Shown: one piece after another, positions 45,718-53,100 of the stretch
Numbering within the stretch: position 1 is the stretch's first letter
Layout: every line of letters starts with the position of its first letter
The notes under the pieces: generated by a model
What the model was told of the DNA's origin: nothing
The model's input: the letters and a program-made list of their open reading frames with translations, nothing else
The model's database searches: none
Translations under genes and position numbers: made by a program
Origin: Pedobacter punctiformis
Lineage (GTDB): Bacteria > Bacteroidota > Bacteroidia > Sphingobacteriales > Sphingobacteriaceae
Direction: 5' to 3'
Length of the DNA stretch: 64,000 nt
Assembly (NCBI RefSeq): GCF_027213715.1
Contig: NZ_JAPWGM010000002.1
Location: forward strand, 186,001-250,000

Positions 45718-45747
45718 CAAATGTACAAACGAATTTGATTGCAACAA
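45718..45747 (-). promoter_or_regulatory. Promoter TTG-N19-TACATTTG for the CINK-motif gene
   Basis: The minus-strand -7 element TACATTTG (45725-45718) and a TTG (45747-45745) are spaced by exactly 19 bp, the best two-part match in the window. The transcript would start about 7 nt before the ATG. Confidence 0.75.
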
Positions 45748-45830
45748 ATAAAATTTTGTTTCCTTTGTTCAATGTAATCACCTAAAATGTTTACACTGAT
45801 TGTTATTGCAAGGCACGTTTAAATAATTTG

Positions 45831-45884
45831 CCACGGAAATCACAGATTAACACAGATAATTCTGTGCATTCAATGCCTCCGTGG
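45831..45884. repeat. Inverted-repeat element, copy 2 (CCACGGAA...TCCGTGG ends)
   Basis: This 54-bp element has the same terminal sequences as 40854-40914 and lies between the phosphohexomutase gene and the copper cassette. TTTGCCACGG and CCGTGGCAAA at the ends are exact reverse complements. Confidence 0.6.
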
Positions 45885-45894
45885 CAAAATTGAA

Positions 45895-47631
45895 TTATGC
45901 TTGTAAATCAGTCATTACAGCTTTAATTTTCTCTGCAAGTTTTTCGTTAACAGTATCAAAATCTGCTCTGCTGGCTAATGGTGCATTAACGCTGCAATAA
46001 AATTTAATTTTAGGCTCTGTTCCACTCGGGCGGGCAGAAACAATACTTCCATCTTCGGTAATAAATTGAAGCACATCCGATTTAGGTAAGGCTAATTTAC
46101 TTACTTTTCCGGTGGATAAATCAGTTTCATTTCCTAATTCATAATCTTTTAATAATGAAACTTTTGAACCTCCTAGCGTAGCAGGTGGATTATTTCTAAA
46201 TTTTTCCATCATTGCTTTAATTTCTTCTGCGCCGGTTTTGCCTTTTTTGGTTATAGAAACTAAATCTTCTTTATACAAGCCATATTCTATGTAGGTATCA
46301 AGCAGAGCATCGTATAAACTATTTCCTTTATCCTTATAGTAAGCGGTCATTTCTGCAATAAATGCAGCAGAAACTACCGCATCTTTATCACGTACCAAAT
46401 CGCCGATTAAATAACCGTAACTTTCTTCACCACCGCCAATAAAGTATTTTTTACCCTCAAGCTCAGTCATAATCTGACCGATCCATTTAAATCCGGTTAA
46501 GGTATTGTAAAAAGTAACGTTCTTTTTCTTAGCAATTTCTTCAATCAGGTTAGAAGTAACAATGGTTTTAACAATAAACTTATTTCCATCTAACTTACCT
46601 TTTTCTTCCCAGGCACTTAATAAATAATTAATCAGCAAACTTCCAGTTTGGTTACCATTAAGCAATAACCATTCGCCGGTATTATCTTTTACTGCAATAC
46701 CTACACGGTCAGCATCCGGATCAGTTGCTAAAACTAAATCTGCATCAATTTCTTTAGCTTTTTTAAGCGCCAGTGTTAATGCTTCTTTTTCTTCAGGATT
46801 AGGATAAACTACCGTAGGAAAGTTTCCGTCCGGTATACTTTGTTCTTCAACCAGCGTTACATTGGTAAAACCAAATTGTTGCAGCGCTTTAGGTACTAAA
46901 GTTATTCCGGTACCGTGAATAGGAGAATAAACAATTTTTAAATCATGCTGTCTTTTTATGGCATCTGGTGAGATAGAAAGGGCCGTAATGCCATCTAAGT
47001 AAAGTTTATCTACATCCTCGCCAATTAACTCAATATTTGCATCAACGCGATCAAATTTAACTTCATCAATGCTGGAGATTTTATTGACTTCATCAATAAC
47101 CAATTTATCATCAGGCGCAGTAAGCTGACCACCATCGGCACCATAGGCCTTATAACCATTGTATTCTTTAGGATTATGGGAAGCTGTTAACATTACACCA
47201 CTTTTACAACCAAAATGACGAACTGCAAAAGAAAGCTCAGGTGTTGGTCTTAGTGCGGAGAAGAAATAAACATGTATTCCGTTTGCAGAGAAAACATCCG
47301 CTGTGATTTTTGCAAAATAATCAGAGTTATTGCGACTGTCATGCGCAATGGCCACCTTAATTTTTTCTCCAGGGTATTTATTGTTCAAATAATTAGCTAA
47401 ACCCTGAGTTGCCGTACCAATAGTATATTTATTTATCCGGTTAGAACCTGCACCCATGATGCCGCGTAAACCTCCGGTTCCAAATTCTAAACTTTTATAA
47501 AATGCATCAGTAAGTTCTGTAACTGCATCTTTATCTACAAGAGCCTGAATTTCAGCTTTTGTATTTTCATCGTAATTTCCACTTAACCACTTATTAATGG
47601 TGGTTTGTGTTGCTTGATCAATTGCTTGCAT
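45895..47631 (-). CDS. Phospho-sugar mutase (phosphoglucomutase/phosphomannomutase)
   Basis: This 578-aa alpha-D-phosphohexomutase interconverts hexose 1- and 6-phosphates. The phosphoserine loop is MLTASHNPKEYNGYKAYG, the metal-binding loop is DPDADRVG, the sugar loop is GGEESYGYLIG and the phosphate-binding loop is RPSGTEPKIKFY. Length and motif order match the long PgcA/PGM2-like group. It stands alone; the 181 bp to the divergent lysC start contain no clear consensus promoter on this strand. Confidence 0.94.
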   Translation of the reverse strand: MQAIDQATQTTINKWLSGNYDENTKAEIQALVDKDAVTELTDAFYKSLEFGTGGLRGIMGAGSNRINKYTIGTATQGLANYLNNKYPGEKIKVAIAHDSRNNSDYFAKITADVFSANGIHVYFFSALRPTPELSFAVRHFGCKSGVMLTASHNPKEYNGYKAYGADGGQLTAPDDKLVIDEVNKISSIDEVKFDRVDANIELIGEDVDKLYLDGITALSISPDAIKRQHDLKIVYSPIHGTGITLVPKALQQFGFTNVTLVEEQSIPDGNFPTVVYPNPEEKEALTLALKKAKEIDADLVLATDPDADRVGIAVKDNTGEWLLLNGNQTGSLLINYLLSAWEEKGKLDGNKFIVKTIVTSNLIEEIAKKKNVTFYNTLTGFKWIGQIMTELEGKKYFIGGGEESYGYLIGDLVRDKDAVVSAAFIAEMTAYYKDKGNSLYDALLDTYIEYGLYKEDLVSITKKGKTGAEEIKAMMEKFRNNPPATLGGSKVSLLKDYELGNETDLSTGKVSKLALPKSDVLQFITEDGSIVSARPSGTEPKIKFYCSVNAPLASRADFDTVNEKLAEKIKAVMTDLQA

Positions 47632-47814
47632 TGAGCTTGTTTTTAATTTAATATCTGGTTTTGAACAATTTTAAATGAGGGATGTTTGGTGTAAATCAAA
47701 ATATTTTGATTTGTTCCAAATTTTATTTTGTTGAGGATGTTGATTTTAAACTCCTTTTGTTTAATTTCACGCCCCGATACAATAATAAAGAAAATTACAT
47801 ATTCCAGTATAAAA

Positions 47815-49128
47815 ATGAAAATATTAAAATTTGGGGGTACCTCTGTAGGTAGTCCCGAGCGCATGACGAAGTTGTTGGATATCATTAATCCAAATGAAGA
47901 GCAGATTGTGGTTTTATCGGCTGTTGCCGGAACTACAAATAGTTTAGTAGAAATTGCAAGTAATTTTTTAGCTGGAGATAAGAAGAAGGGAAGCGATTGC
48001 GTTGAAAACCTGTATCAAAAATATAAAACCTTTGTTATTGAACTTTTGCCGGCTGCAGAGTTTCAGGAGCAGGGTAATGAAGTAATTGATTACCATTTTG
48101 GTTTTTTAGCAGGTTTGGCCAACGATATTTTTACTACAATTGAAGAAAAAGTAGTTTTAGCGCAAGGCGAATTGTTATCGACAACTTTATACCACATTTA
48201 CTTAAAATCTATCGGAGTACCTTCTGTTTTACTTCCGGCTTTAGATTTTATGAAAACTGATGAGGATAGTGAGCCCGATATTCCTTTTACAACGAAGCAC
48301 TTAACGCCTTTATTGGAAAAACATAAGGATAACAAACTTTTTATTACTCAAGGTTACATTTGCCGCAATAGTTTTGGCGAAGTAGATAATTTGCGCCGTG
48401 GCGGAAGTGATTATACAGCCTCATTACTAGGTGCTGCTATTTTAGCAGAAGAAGTTCAAATCTGGACAGATATTGATGGCATGCATAACAACGACCCACG
48501 TATTGTTAAGGGGACCAAACCAATTGCTCAGTTATCTTTTGATGAAGCAGCCGAGCTGGCTTATTTTGGAGCGAAGATTCTTCACCCACAATCTGTTTTT
48601 CCGGCGCAGAAATATAAAATTCCGGTTCGTTTATTAAATACCATGGAGCCGCAAGCCGCCGGTACATTAATTACGCACGATAGCGAAAAAGGTAAAATAA
48701 AGTCAATCGCTGCTAAAGATGGCATTACGGCAATCCGTATCCAGTCAAGCCGCATGTTGCTGGCTTATGGCTTTTTACGCAGGGTATTTGAAGTTTTTGA
48801 ACGTTATAAAACACCAATTGATATGATTACGACATCTGAGGTTGCTGTATCTTTAACGATTGATGAAACTGCTCATTTACCAAAAATCATCGAAGAACTG
48901 GAAAGTTTTGGTACTGTTGAGGTTGATACCGATCACAGTATTGTTTGTGTAGTTGGCGATTTCTGTTCTGAAAAACATGGCTTTGCAAGCAGGGTTTTAG
49001 AAGGGTTGAAACACATTCCAATCCGTATGATTTCTTACGGAGGAAGCAATTACAATGTTTCTTTACTCATATTAAGCGAGTATAAAACTGAAGCTTTAAG
49101 AAGTTTGCACAACCGTTTATTCGAATAA
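47815..49128 (+). CDS. lysC: Aspartate kinase (monofunctional)
   Basis: This enzyme phosphorylates aspartate as the first step to Lys, Thr and Met. The N-terminal ILKFGGTSVGSPERM is the catalytic signature. The frame is open from 47728, but the conserved protein starts at ATG 47815 (437 aa). RRGGSDYTASLLGA and ACT regulatory domains near the C-terminus (residues about 300-437) are present; no homoserine dehydrogenase part is fused. lysA lies about 380 bp downstream on the same strand, separated by two antisense small ORFs. Confidence 0.95.
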   Translation: MKILKFGGTSVGSPERMTKLLDIINPNEEQIVVLSAVAGTTNSLVEIASNFLAGDKKKGSDCVENLYQKYKTFVIELLPAAEFQEQGNEVIDYHFGFLAGLANDIFTTIEEKVVLAQGELLSTTLYHIYLKSIGVPSVLLPALDFMKTDEDSEPDIPFTTKHLTPLLEKHKDNKLFITQGYICRNSFGEVDNLRRGGSDYTASLLGAAILAEEVQIWTDIDGMHNNDPRIVKGTKPIAQLSFDEAAELAYFGAKILHPQSVFPAQKYKIPVRLLNTMEPQAAGTLITHDSEKGKIKSIAAKDGITAIRIQSSRMLLAYGFLRRVFEVFERYKTPIDMITTSEVAVSLTIDETAHLPKIIEELESFGTVEVDTDHSIVCVVGDFCSEKHGFASRVLEGLKHIPIRMISYGGSNYNVSLLILSEYKTEALRSLHNRLFE

Positions 49129-49281
49129 TAAAAAGAAACAGGCGGTAAGCACCATAAGGCCGATAAAGAGATGAATGGCTAAGAAATTTATCGGTAAAAG
49201 TCCTTTTTTATACTTCTGGTAAGAATTTAATAAACCCAGGGTAATGATAAGCGTAATAAATATGGCGGCTGCAATTTTCAT
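49117..49281 (-). CDS. 54-aa two-helix membrane protein (hypothetical)
   Basis: The ORF reads MKIAAAIFITLIITLGLLNSYQ at the N-terminus, a charged linker (KYKKG) and a second hydrophobic helix ending CFFLLFE. Two membrane helices joined by a basic turn, with an ATG start, make it more likely to be real than chance. It overlaps the end of lysC by 12 bp tail to tail and follows another small membrane ORF on the same strand. No family is recognised. Confidence 0.5.
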   Translation of the reverse strand: MKIAAAIFITLIITLGLLNSYQKYKKGLLPINFLAIHLFIGLMVLTACFFLLFE

Positions 49282-49332
49282 AAAATGTTGTTTGTAAAAG
49301 ATGGTGAACTGATCAGAAAAATTAAGACCAGG

Positions 49333-49506
49333 TCATAATCTTCTAAAGAATAATAGAAATAAAACAATAAAAAGTAAAAGGATAAAAAACCTGATTTTAC
49401 CATCATATTGTTTCCGGGTAATTCTTGCATGCTTAAAATCCAGGTGGTTACCCCAATAAATTAGGCCAAAGAAAATAATTAAAATTATAATAAGGAATTT
49501 GAACAT
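49333..49506 (-). CDS. 57-aa two-helix membrane protein (hypothetical)
   Basis: Starting at ATG 49506, the ORF has a first hydrophobic helix (MFKFLIIILIIFFGLIYWG), a charged loop (HLDFKHARITRKQYDGK) and a second helix (FFILLLFIVLFLLFF) ending in RRL. Its ATG and the lysA ATG overlap on opposite strands within a single CATG. It precedes the 54-aa ORF on the same strand, and the two may form a small operon. Function is unknown. Confidence 0.5.
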   Translation of the reverse strand: MFKFLIIILIIFFGLIYWGNHLDFKHARITRKQYDGKIRFFILLLFIVLFLLFFRRL

Positions 49507-50659
49507 GTTCGCCGATAAAGATATATCAAAGTTTAACAATATAGAAACACCTTTTTACTACTACGATACTAATTTGTTGCAGAAAACATTGCGCACTTGT
49601 GCTGATGCTGCCGCTGCATATAAATTTCATATCCATTATGCTTTAAAGGCTAATTTTAATCAGGTTTTGCTTGATCAGATCAAAGAAATTGGTTTTGGTG
49701 CGGATTGTGTAAGTGCTGGTGAGGTTAGAAAAGCGGTAGAAATTGGTTTCGATCGTAAAAAAATCGTTTTTGCAGGTGTTGGTAAATCTGATAAAGAAAT
49801 TAATGAGGCTTTAGATCTTGATATTTTCTGTTTTAATGTTGAATCTATTCAGGAATTGGAAGTTTTAAATGAACTTGCTGTAAAAAAAGGAAAAACCGCT
49901 CAGGTGGCTATCCGCATTAACCCAAATGTAGATGCACATACACACCACAACATTACCACAGGATTGGATGAAAATAAATTCGGAATTAACTCATGGGATT
50001 TACCGGAATGTGCCGAAACTTTAAAAGCATCTCCAAATCTTAAATTTATTGGTATTCACTTTCACATCGGATCGCAGATTACAAACTTAGACGTTTACAA
50101 AAATCTTTGTGTTCGCGTAAATGAATTTGCCAAATGGTTTGAAGATAAAGGTTTTACTTTAAAAGTTTTAAACGTAGGCGGTGGTTTAGGTATTAATTAT
50201 TACGAACCTGATCACCAGATCCCTGATTTTGAATCCTATTTTAAAATATTCAATGAATTTTTAGACGTTAAACCAGATCAGGAAGTTCATTTTGAATTAG
50301 GCAGGGCTTTAGTTGGACAGTCTGCCTCCCTAATTACCAGGGTGTTATACATTAAAAATGGCAAGAAAAAGAATTTTGTTGTTCTTGATGCCGGGATGAC
50401 CGAATTGATGCGTCCTGCATTGTATCAGGCCTATCATAAAATTGAAAACTTAACCAGAGGTGCAGGCAATTCTACCAAATATGATATTGTTGGACCAATT
50501 TGTGAAAGTACAGATTGCTTTGGTAAGGAAGTAGAACAACCTGAATCTTTTAGAGGTGATATTTTTGCCATCCGTAGTGCAGGTGCGTATGGAGAGGTAA
50601 TGGCTTCAAAATATAACTTAAGAGATGCTATAAGATCTGTTTATAGCAACGAGATATAA
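49505..50659 (+). CDS. lysA: Diaminopimelate decarboxylase
   Basis: This PLP enzyme performs the last step of lysine synthesis. The lysine that binds PLP is in FHIHYALKANFNQ (about residue 46), the HFHIGSQ and GGGLGINYYEP motifs bind phosphate and substrate, and the C-terminal CESTDCFGKE carries the catalytic cysteine. The start at ATG 49505 gives 384 aa. Together with lysC it forms part of the aspartate/lysine pathway. An inverted repeat after the stop may end its transcript. Confidence 0.94.
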   Translation: MFADKDISKFNNIETPFYYYDTNLLQKTLRTCADAAAAYKFHIHYALKANFNQVLLDQIKEIGFGADCVSAGEVRKAVEIGFDRKKIVFAGVGKSDKEINEALDLDIFCFNVESIQELEVLNELAVKKGKTAQVAIRINPNVDAHTHHNITTGLDENKFGINSWDLPECAETLKASPNLKFIGIHFHIGSQITNLDVYKNLCVRVNEFAKWFEDKGFTLKVLNVGGGLGINYYEPDHQIPDFESYFKIFNEFLDVKPDQEVHFELGRALVGQSASLITRVLYIKNGKKKNFVVLDAGMTELMRPALYQAYHKIENLTRGAGNSTKYDIVGPICESTDCFGKEVEQPESFRGDIFAIRSAGAYGEVMASKYNLRDAIRSVYSNEI

Positions 50660-50665
50660 AAAAAC

Positions 50666-50746
50666 GTCATGCTGAGGAATTAAGAACCTGTTTCTGAATA
50701 TCAATTATTTCAATCATTTACAGGTTCTTCATTCCTCCAGAATGAC
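50666..50746. repeat. Large imperfect inverted repeat after lysA
   Basis: The left arm (GTCATGCTGAGGAAT then GAACCTGT) and the right arm (ACAGGTTC then ATTCCTCCAGAATGAC) pair over about 26 bp with few mismatches around a 28-nt loop. It belongs to the GTCAT...ATGAC intergenic repeats common in Bacteroidota and may act as a terminator for the convergent genes. Confidence 0.65.
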
Positions 50747-50754
50747 AAATTTAA

Positions 50755-50967
50755 TTATTTCCTTCGTGCAGTTACGAAAATAAAAACTCCGGCAATTAAA
50801 ATAATGCCACCCACATAAGGCGGCCAGTTTACATTTTTCTGCTTATCTGCAGATATCTGAATGGGACCGGCATCAACAACTTTTTCTTTTTTGGTATAAG
50901 AAAAACCTGTCCAAACCAACATGATAACGCCCAGAAAAATTAATATAACTCCAAATGTTTTGTTCAT
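50755..50967 (-). CDS. Small two-helix membrane protein (hypothetical)
   Basis: This 70-aa protein has a first helix (FGVILIFLGVIMLVWTGF), a periplasmic or cytosolic loop with KKEKVVDAGPIQISADKQKNVNWPP, and a second helix (YVGGIILIAGVFIFV) followed by a basic end. The loop pattern VVDxGPIxI...NWPPYxGGI is a recurring pattern in small Bacteroidota membrane proteins. Function is unknown. It is convergent with lysA. Confidence 0.7.
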   Translation of the reverse strand: MNKTFGVILIFLGVIMLVWTGFSYTKKEKVVDAGPIQISADKQKNVNWPPYVGGIILIAGVFIFVTARRK

Positions 50968-51015
50968 GATTTTAGATATTGGTTAAAATCATAACAAGCA
51001 AGGTGTATTTAAGTT

Positions 51016-51393
51016 TTAATCTTCAAAGAAATCAATCAGTCCGCCAAGGTAATTTTCTTCAATACCTTCGGTAAATTCTTTAAAGTCTTCTTCAGGAATA
51101 TTAGTTTGTCTGTATTCTAAAGATGTTCCCGGTTTATCCTCATGCAGTTTAATGGTTACAATAGAAGGTTCGTTATCTTCACCAAAATACCATTGCTGTA
51201 CAATTTTTTTATTAGGTTCAAATTCCAGGTTCTTTCCTACAATATCACCATCCCATAAAGAGAATTCAGTATCAGCCTTTTCTTCAAATTCTACTTCAGC
51301 ACCCGTCCAAAGTTTTATACTGATGTCTTTTGTCAAAGCCAGATAAACCTCTTCAGGAGTAGCTGGAATGTAGACGTATTTCTTAAAATCCAT
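51016..51393 (-). CDS. START-like/SRPBCC domain protein
   Basis: This 125-aa cytosolic protein has the helix-grip pattern of START-like (AHSA1-type) domains: YIPATPEEVYLALTKDISIKLW at the N-terminus, then WDGDIVGKNLEFEPNKKIVQQWYF. A C-terminal acidic helix (FTEGIEENYLGGLIDFFED) closes the cavity. It may bind a small hydrophobic ligand or a client protein; its role is not known. A -7 element overlaps the end of the acyl-CoA dehydrogenase gene upstream, so it has its own promoter. Confidence 0.82.
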   Translation of the reverse strand: MDFKKYVYIPATPEEVYLALTKDISIKLWTGAEVEFEEKADTEFSLWDGDIVGKNLEFEPNKKIVQQWYFGEDNEPSIVTIKLHEDKPGTSLEYRQTNIPEEDFKEFTEGIEENYLGGLIDFFED

Positions 51394-51421
51394 TTTGTCT
51401 TTTATGTAAAATTTAAACGTA

Positions 51422-51429
51422 CAAATCTA
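51422..51429 (-). promoter_or_regulatory. -7 promoter element for the START-like gene
   Basis: The minus strand reads TAGATTTG, an exact TAnnTTTG match overlapping the last codon of the acyl-CoA dehydrogenase gene, about 29 bp before the ATG. Confidence 0.55.
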
Positions 51430-52617
51430 CTTAAAAGCATTTAAACCCGTTACATCCATTCCGGTAATCAATAAATGAATATCATGTGTGCCCTCATACG
51501 TTACCACAGATTCCAGATTCATCATATGGCGCATAATTGAATATTCACCTGTAATACCCATTCCACCAAGCATTTGACGGGCGTTTCTGGCAATATCCAA
51601 TGCAATTTCTACACTATTTCTTTTAGCCATAGATATTTGCTCGGCTGTTGCCCTGTTTTCACTTTTTAAAACACCCAAACGCCAAACCAATAATTGTCCT
51701 TTGGTAATTTCGGTAACCATTTCGGCCAGTTTCTTTTGTTGTAACTGAAAACCTCCAATTGGTTTTCCAAATTGAACCCTTTCTTTAGAATATCTTAAAG
51801 CCGTATCGTAACAATCCATTGCCGCACCAAGTGCACCCCAGGCAATACCGTAACGGGCCTGATTTAAACAACCCAGAGGCCCTTTTAAACCACTTATCTC
51901 CGGAAAAATATTTTCCTTAGGGATTTTAACATTATCAAAAACTAATTCTCCGGTTGCCGAAGCCCGCAAGCTCCATTTATTGTGGGTTTCAGGGGTAGAA
52001 AATCCTTCCATGCCACGCTCCACAACCATTCCTCTGATTTTTCCTGACTCATCTTTAGCCCAAACCACGGCAATGTCTGCAAATGGTGCATTGCTGATCC
52101 ACATTTTAGCTCCATTTAAAACATAATGAGATCCTGCATCTTTTATATTGGTCACCATACCGCCAGGGTTCGATCCATGATCTGGTTCTGTTAGGCCAAA
52201 ACAGCCCATCATTTCGCCACTGGCCAACTTAGGCAAATATTTTTTACGTTGTTCTTCCGTTCCGTATGCATAAATAGGGTACATCACTAAGGAGCCCTGA
52301 ACCGAAGCGGTAGAACGAATTCCAGAGTCTCCACGCTCAATTTCCTGCATTAAAATTCCATAGGCTGTATAATCCAGTCCTGCACCACCATATTCAACCG
52401 GGATAGTAGGGCCAAAAGCGCCAATATCTGCCAATCCTTTAATTAAATGTTTCGGAAATTCTGCTTTTTGTGCATAATCTTCAATAACCGGGCTAACTTC
52501 TTTTTTTACCCATTCTCTTGCAGTAGAACGGATTAATTTGTGTTCGTCTGTTAAAAGTTCATCTAATAAATAGTAATCCGGAGCTTCGTAAAGGTCTTTT
52601 TTTGCTGATTTGCTCAT
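51427..52617 (-). CDS. Acyl-CoA dehydrogenase, glutaryl-CoA dehydrogenase-like
   Basis: This 396-aa flavoenzyme oxidises an acyl-CoA to the enoyl-CoA. FAD-binding motifs CFGLTEPDHGSNP and MWISNAPFADI are present, RYGIAWGALGAAMDCYDTALRYSKERVQFGKPI fits the C-terminal helical domain, and the catalytic Glu lies in VVTYEGTHDIHLLITG. This last motif is the one seen in glutaryl-CoA dehydrogenases, so a role in lysine or tryptophan breakdown is likely. It is divergent from folB. Confidence 0.92.
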   Translation of the reverse strand: MSKSAKKDLYEAPDYYLLDELLTDEHKLIRSTAREWVKKEVSPVIEDYAQKAEFPKHLIKGLADIGAFGPTIPVEYGGAGLDYTAYGILMQEIERGDSGIRSTASVQGSLVMYPIYAYGTEEQRKKYLPKLASGEMMGCFGLTEPDHGSNPGGMVTNIKDAGSHYVLNGAKMWISNAPFADIAVVWAKDESGKIRGMVVERGMEGFSTPETHNKWSLRASATGELVFDNVKIPKENIFPEISGLKGPLGCLNQARYGIAWGALGAAMDCYDTALRYSKERVQFGKPIGGFQLQQKKLAEMVTEITKGQLLVWRLGVLKSENRATAEQISMAKRNSVEIALDIARNARQMLGGMGITGEYSIMRHMMNLESVVTYEGTHDIHLLITGMDVTGLNAFK

Positions 52618-52656
52618 GTAAAGTGAAATTATCTGGTTAAGAGATTATGTTAAATT

Positions 52657-52664
52657 CAAAGGTA
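52657..52664 (-). promoter_or_regulatory. -7 promoter element for the acyl-CoA dehydrogenase gene
   Basis: The minus strand reads TACCTTTG, an exact consensus match about 40 bp before the ATG at 52617. Confidence 0.6.
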
Positions 52665-52705
52665 ACAATTTACCGCAATGGGCATTATATTCATGAATAA
52701 AAATT

Positions 52706-52713
52706 TAATTTTG
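52706..52713 (+). promoter_or_regulatory. -7 promoter element for folB
   Basis: TAATTTTG is an exact consensus match 17 bp before the folB ATG; it is divergent from the dehydrogenase promoter 42 bp away. Confidence 0.65.
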
Positions 52714-52730
52714 TTTCACAAACAGATATA

Positions 52731-53099
52731 ATGAGTTATTTAAAACAAACTGTCGCCTTAAAAGATGTAAAATGTTTTGCTTTGCATGGTTTTTACCCTG
52801 AAGAACAATTAACAGGCAATCATTTTATTGTAGATTTGGAAACTATATTTACACCTTCGGGCTTTGATGACGAATTGAAGCAAACGGTAAATTATGAAGA
52901 CCTGAATGCAATTATTTTGGCAGAAATGAAAAATACACAAAAGCTTTTAGAAACCGTTTTGCACAATATGATTTCAAAAGTTGCAGCCTTATATCCGTTT
53001 GTAGAGATTATAAATGCAAGCATTAAAAAATTAAATCCACCAATGCCCGGACAAATAGGCCATTCTTTTGTAAAACTAACCTATACAGCAGCAAAATAA
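52731..53099 (+). CDS. folB: Dihydroneopterin aldolase
   Basis: This 122-aa cytosolic enzyme of folate synthesis cleaves dihydroneopterin to 6-hydroxymethyl-dihydropterin. The family pattern VALKDVKCFALHGFYPEEQLTGN and a C-terminal KLNPPMPG are visible, and the catalytic Lys is in the latter segment. The usual length is about 120 aa. The FAD oxidase gene starts 1 bp after its stop, so the two are probably co-transcribed even though their functions differ. Confidence 0.92.
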   Translation: MSYLKQTVALKDVKCFALHGFYPEEQLTGNHFIVDLETIFTPSGFDDELKQTVNYEDLNAIILAEMKNTQKLLETVLHNMISKVAALYPFVEIINASIKKLNPPMPGQIGHSFVKLTYTAAK

Positions 53100-53100
53100 A

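Noticed and set aside
47728..47814. Longer lysC start at 47728
   Set aside because: The added 29 residues have no relation to aspartate kinases; ATG 47815 starts the KFGGTSVG region.
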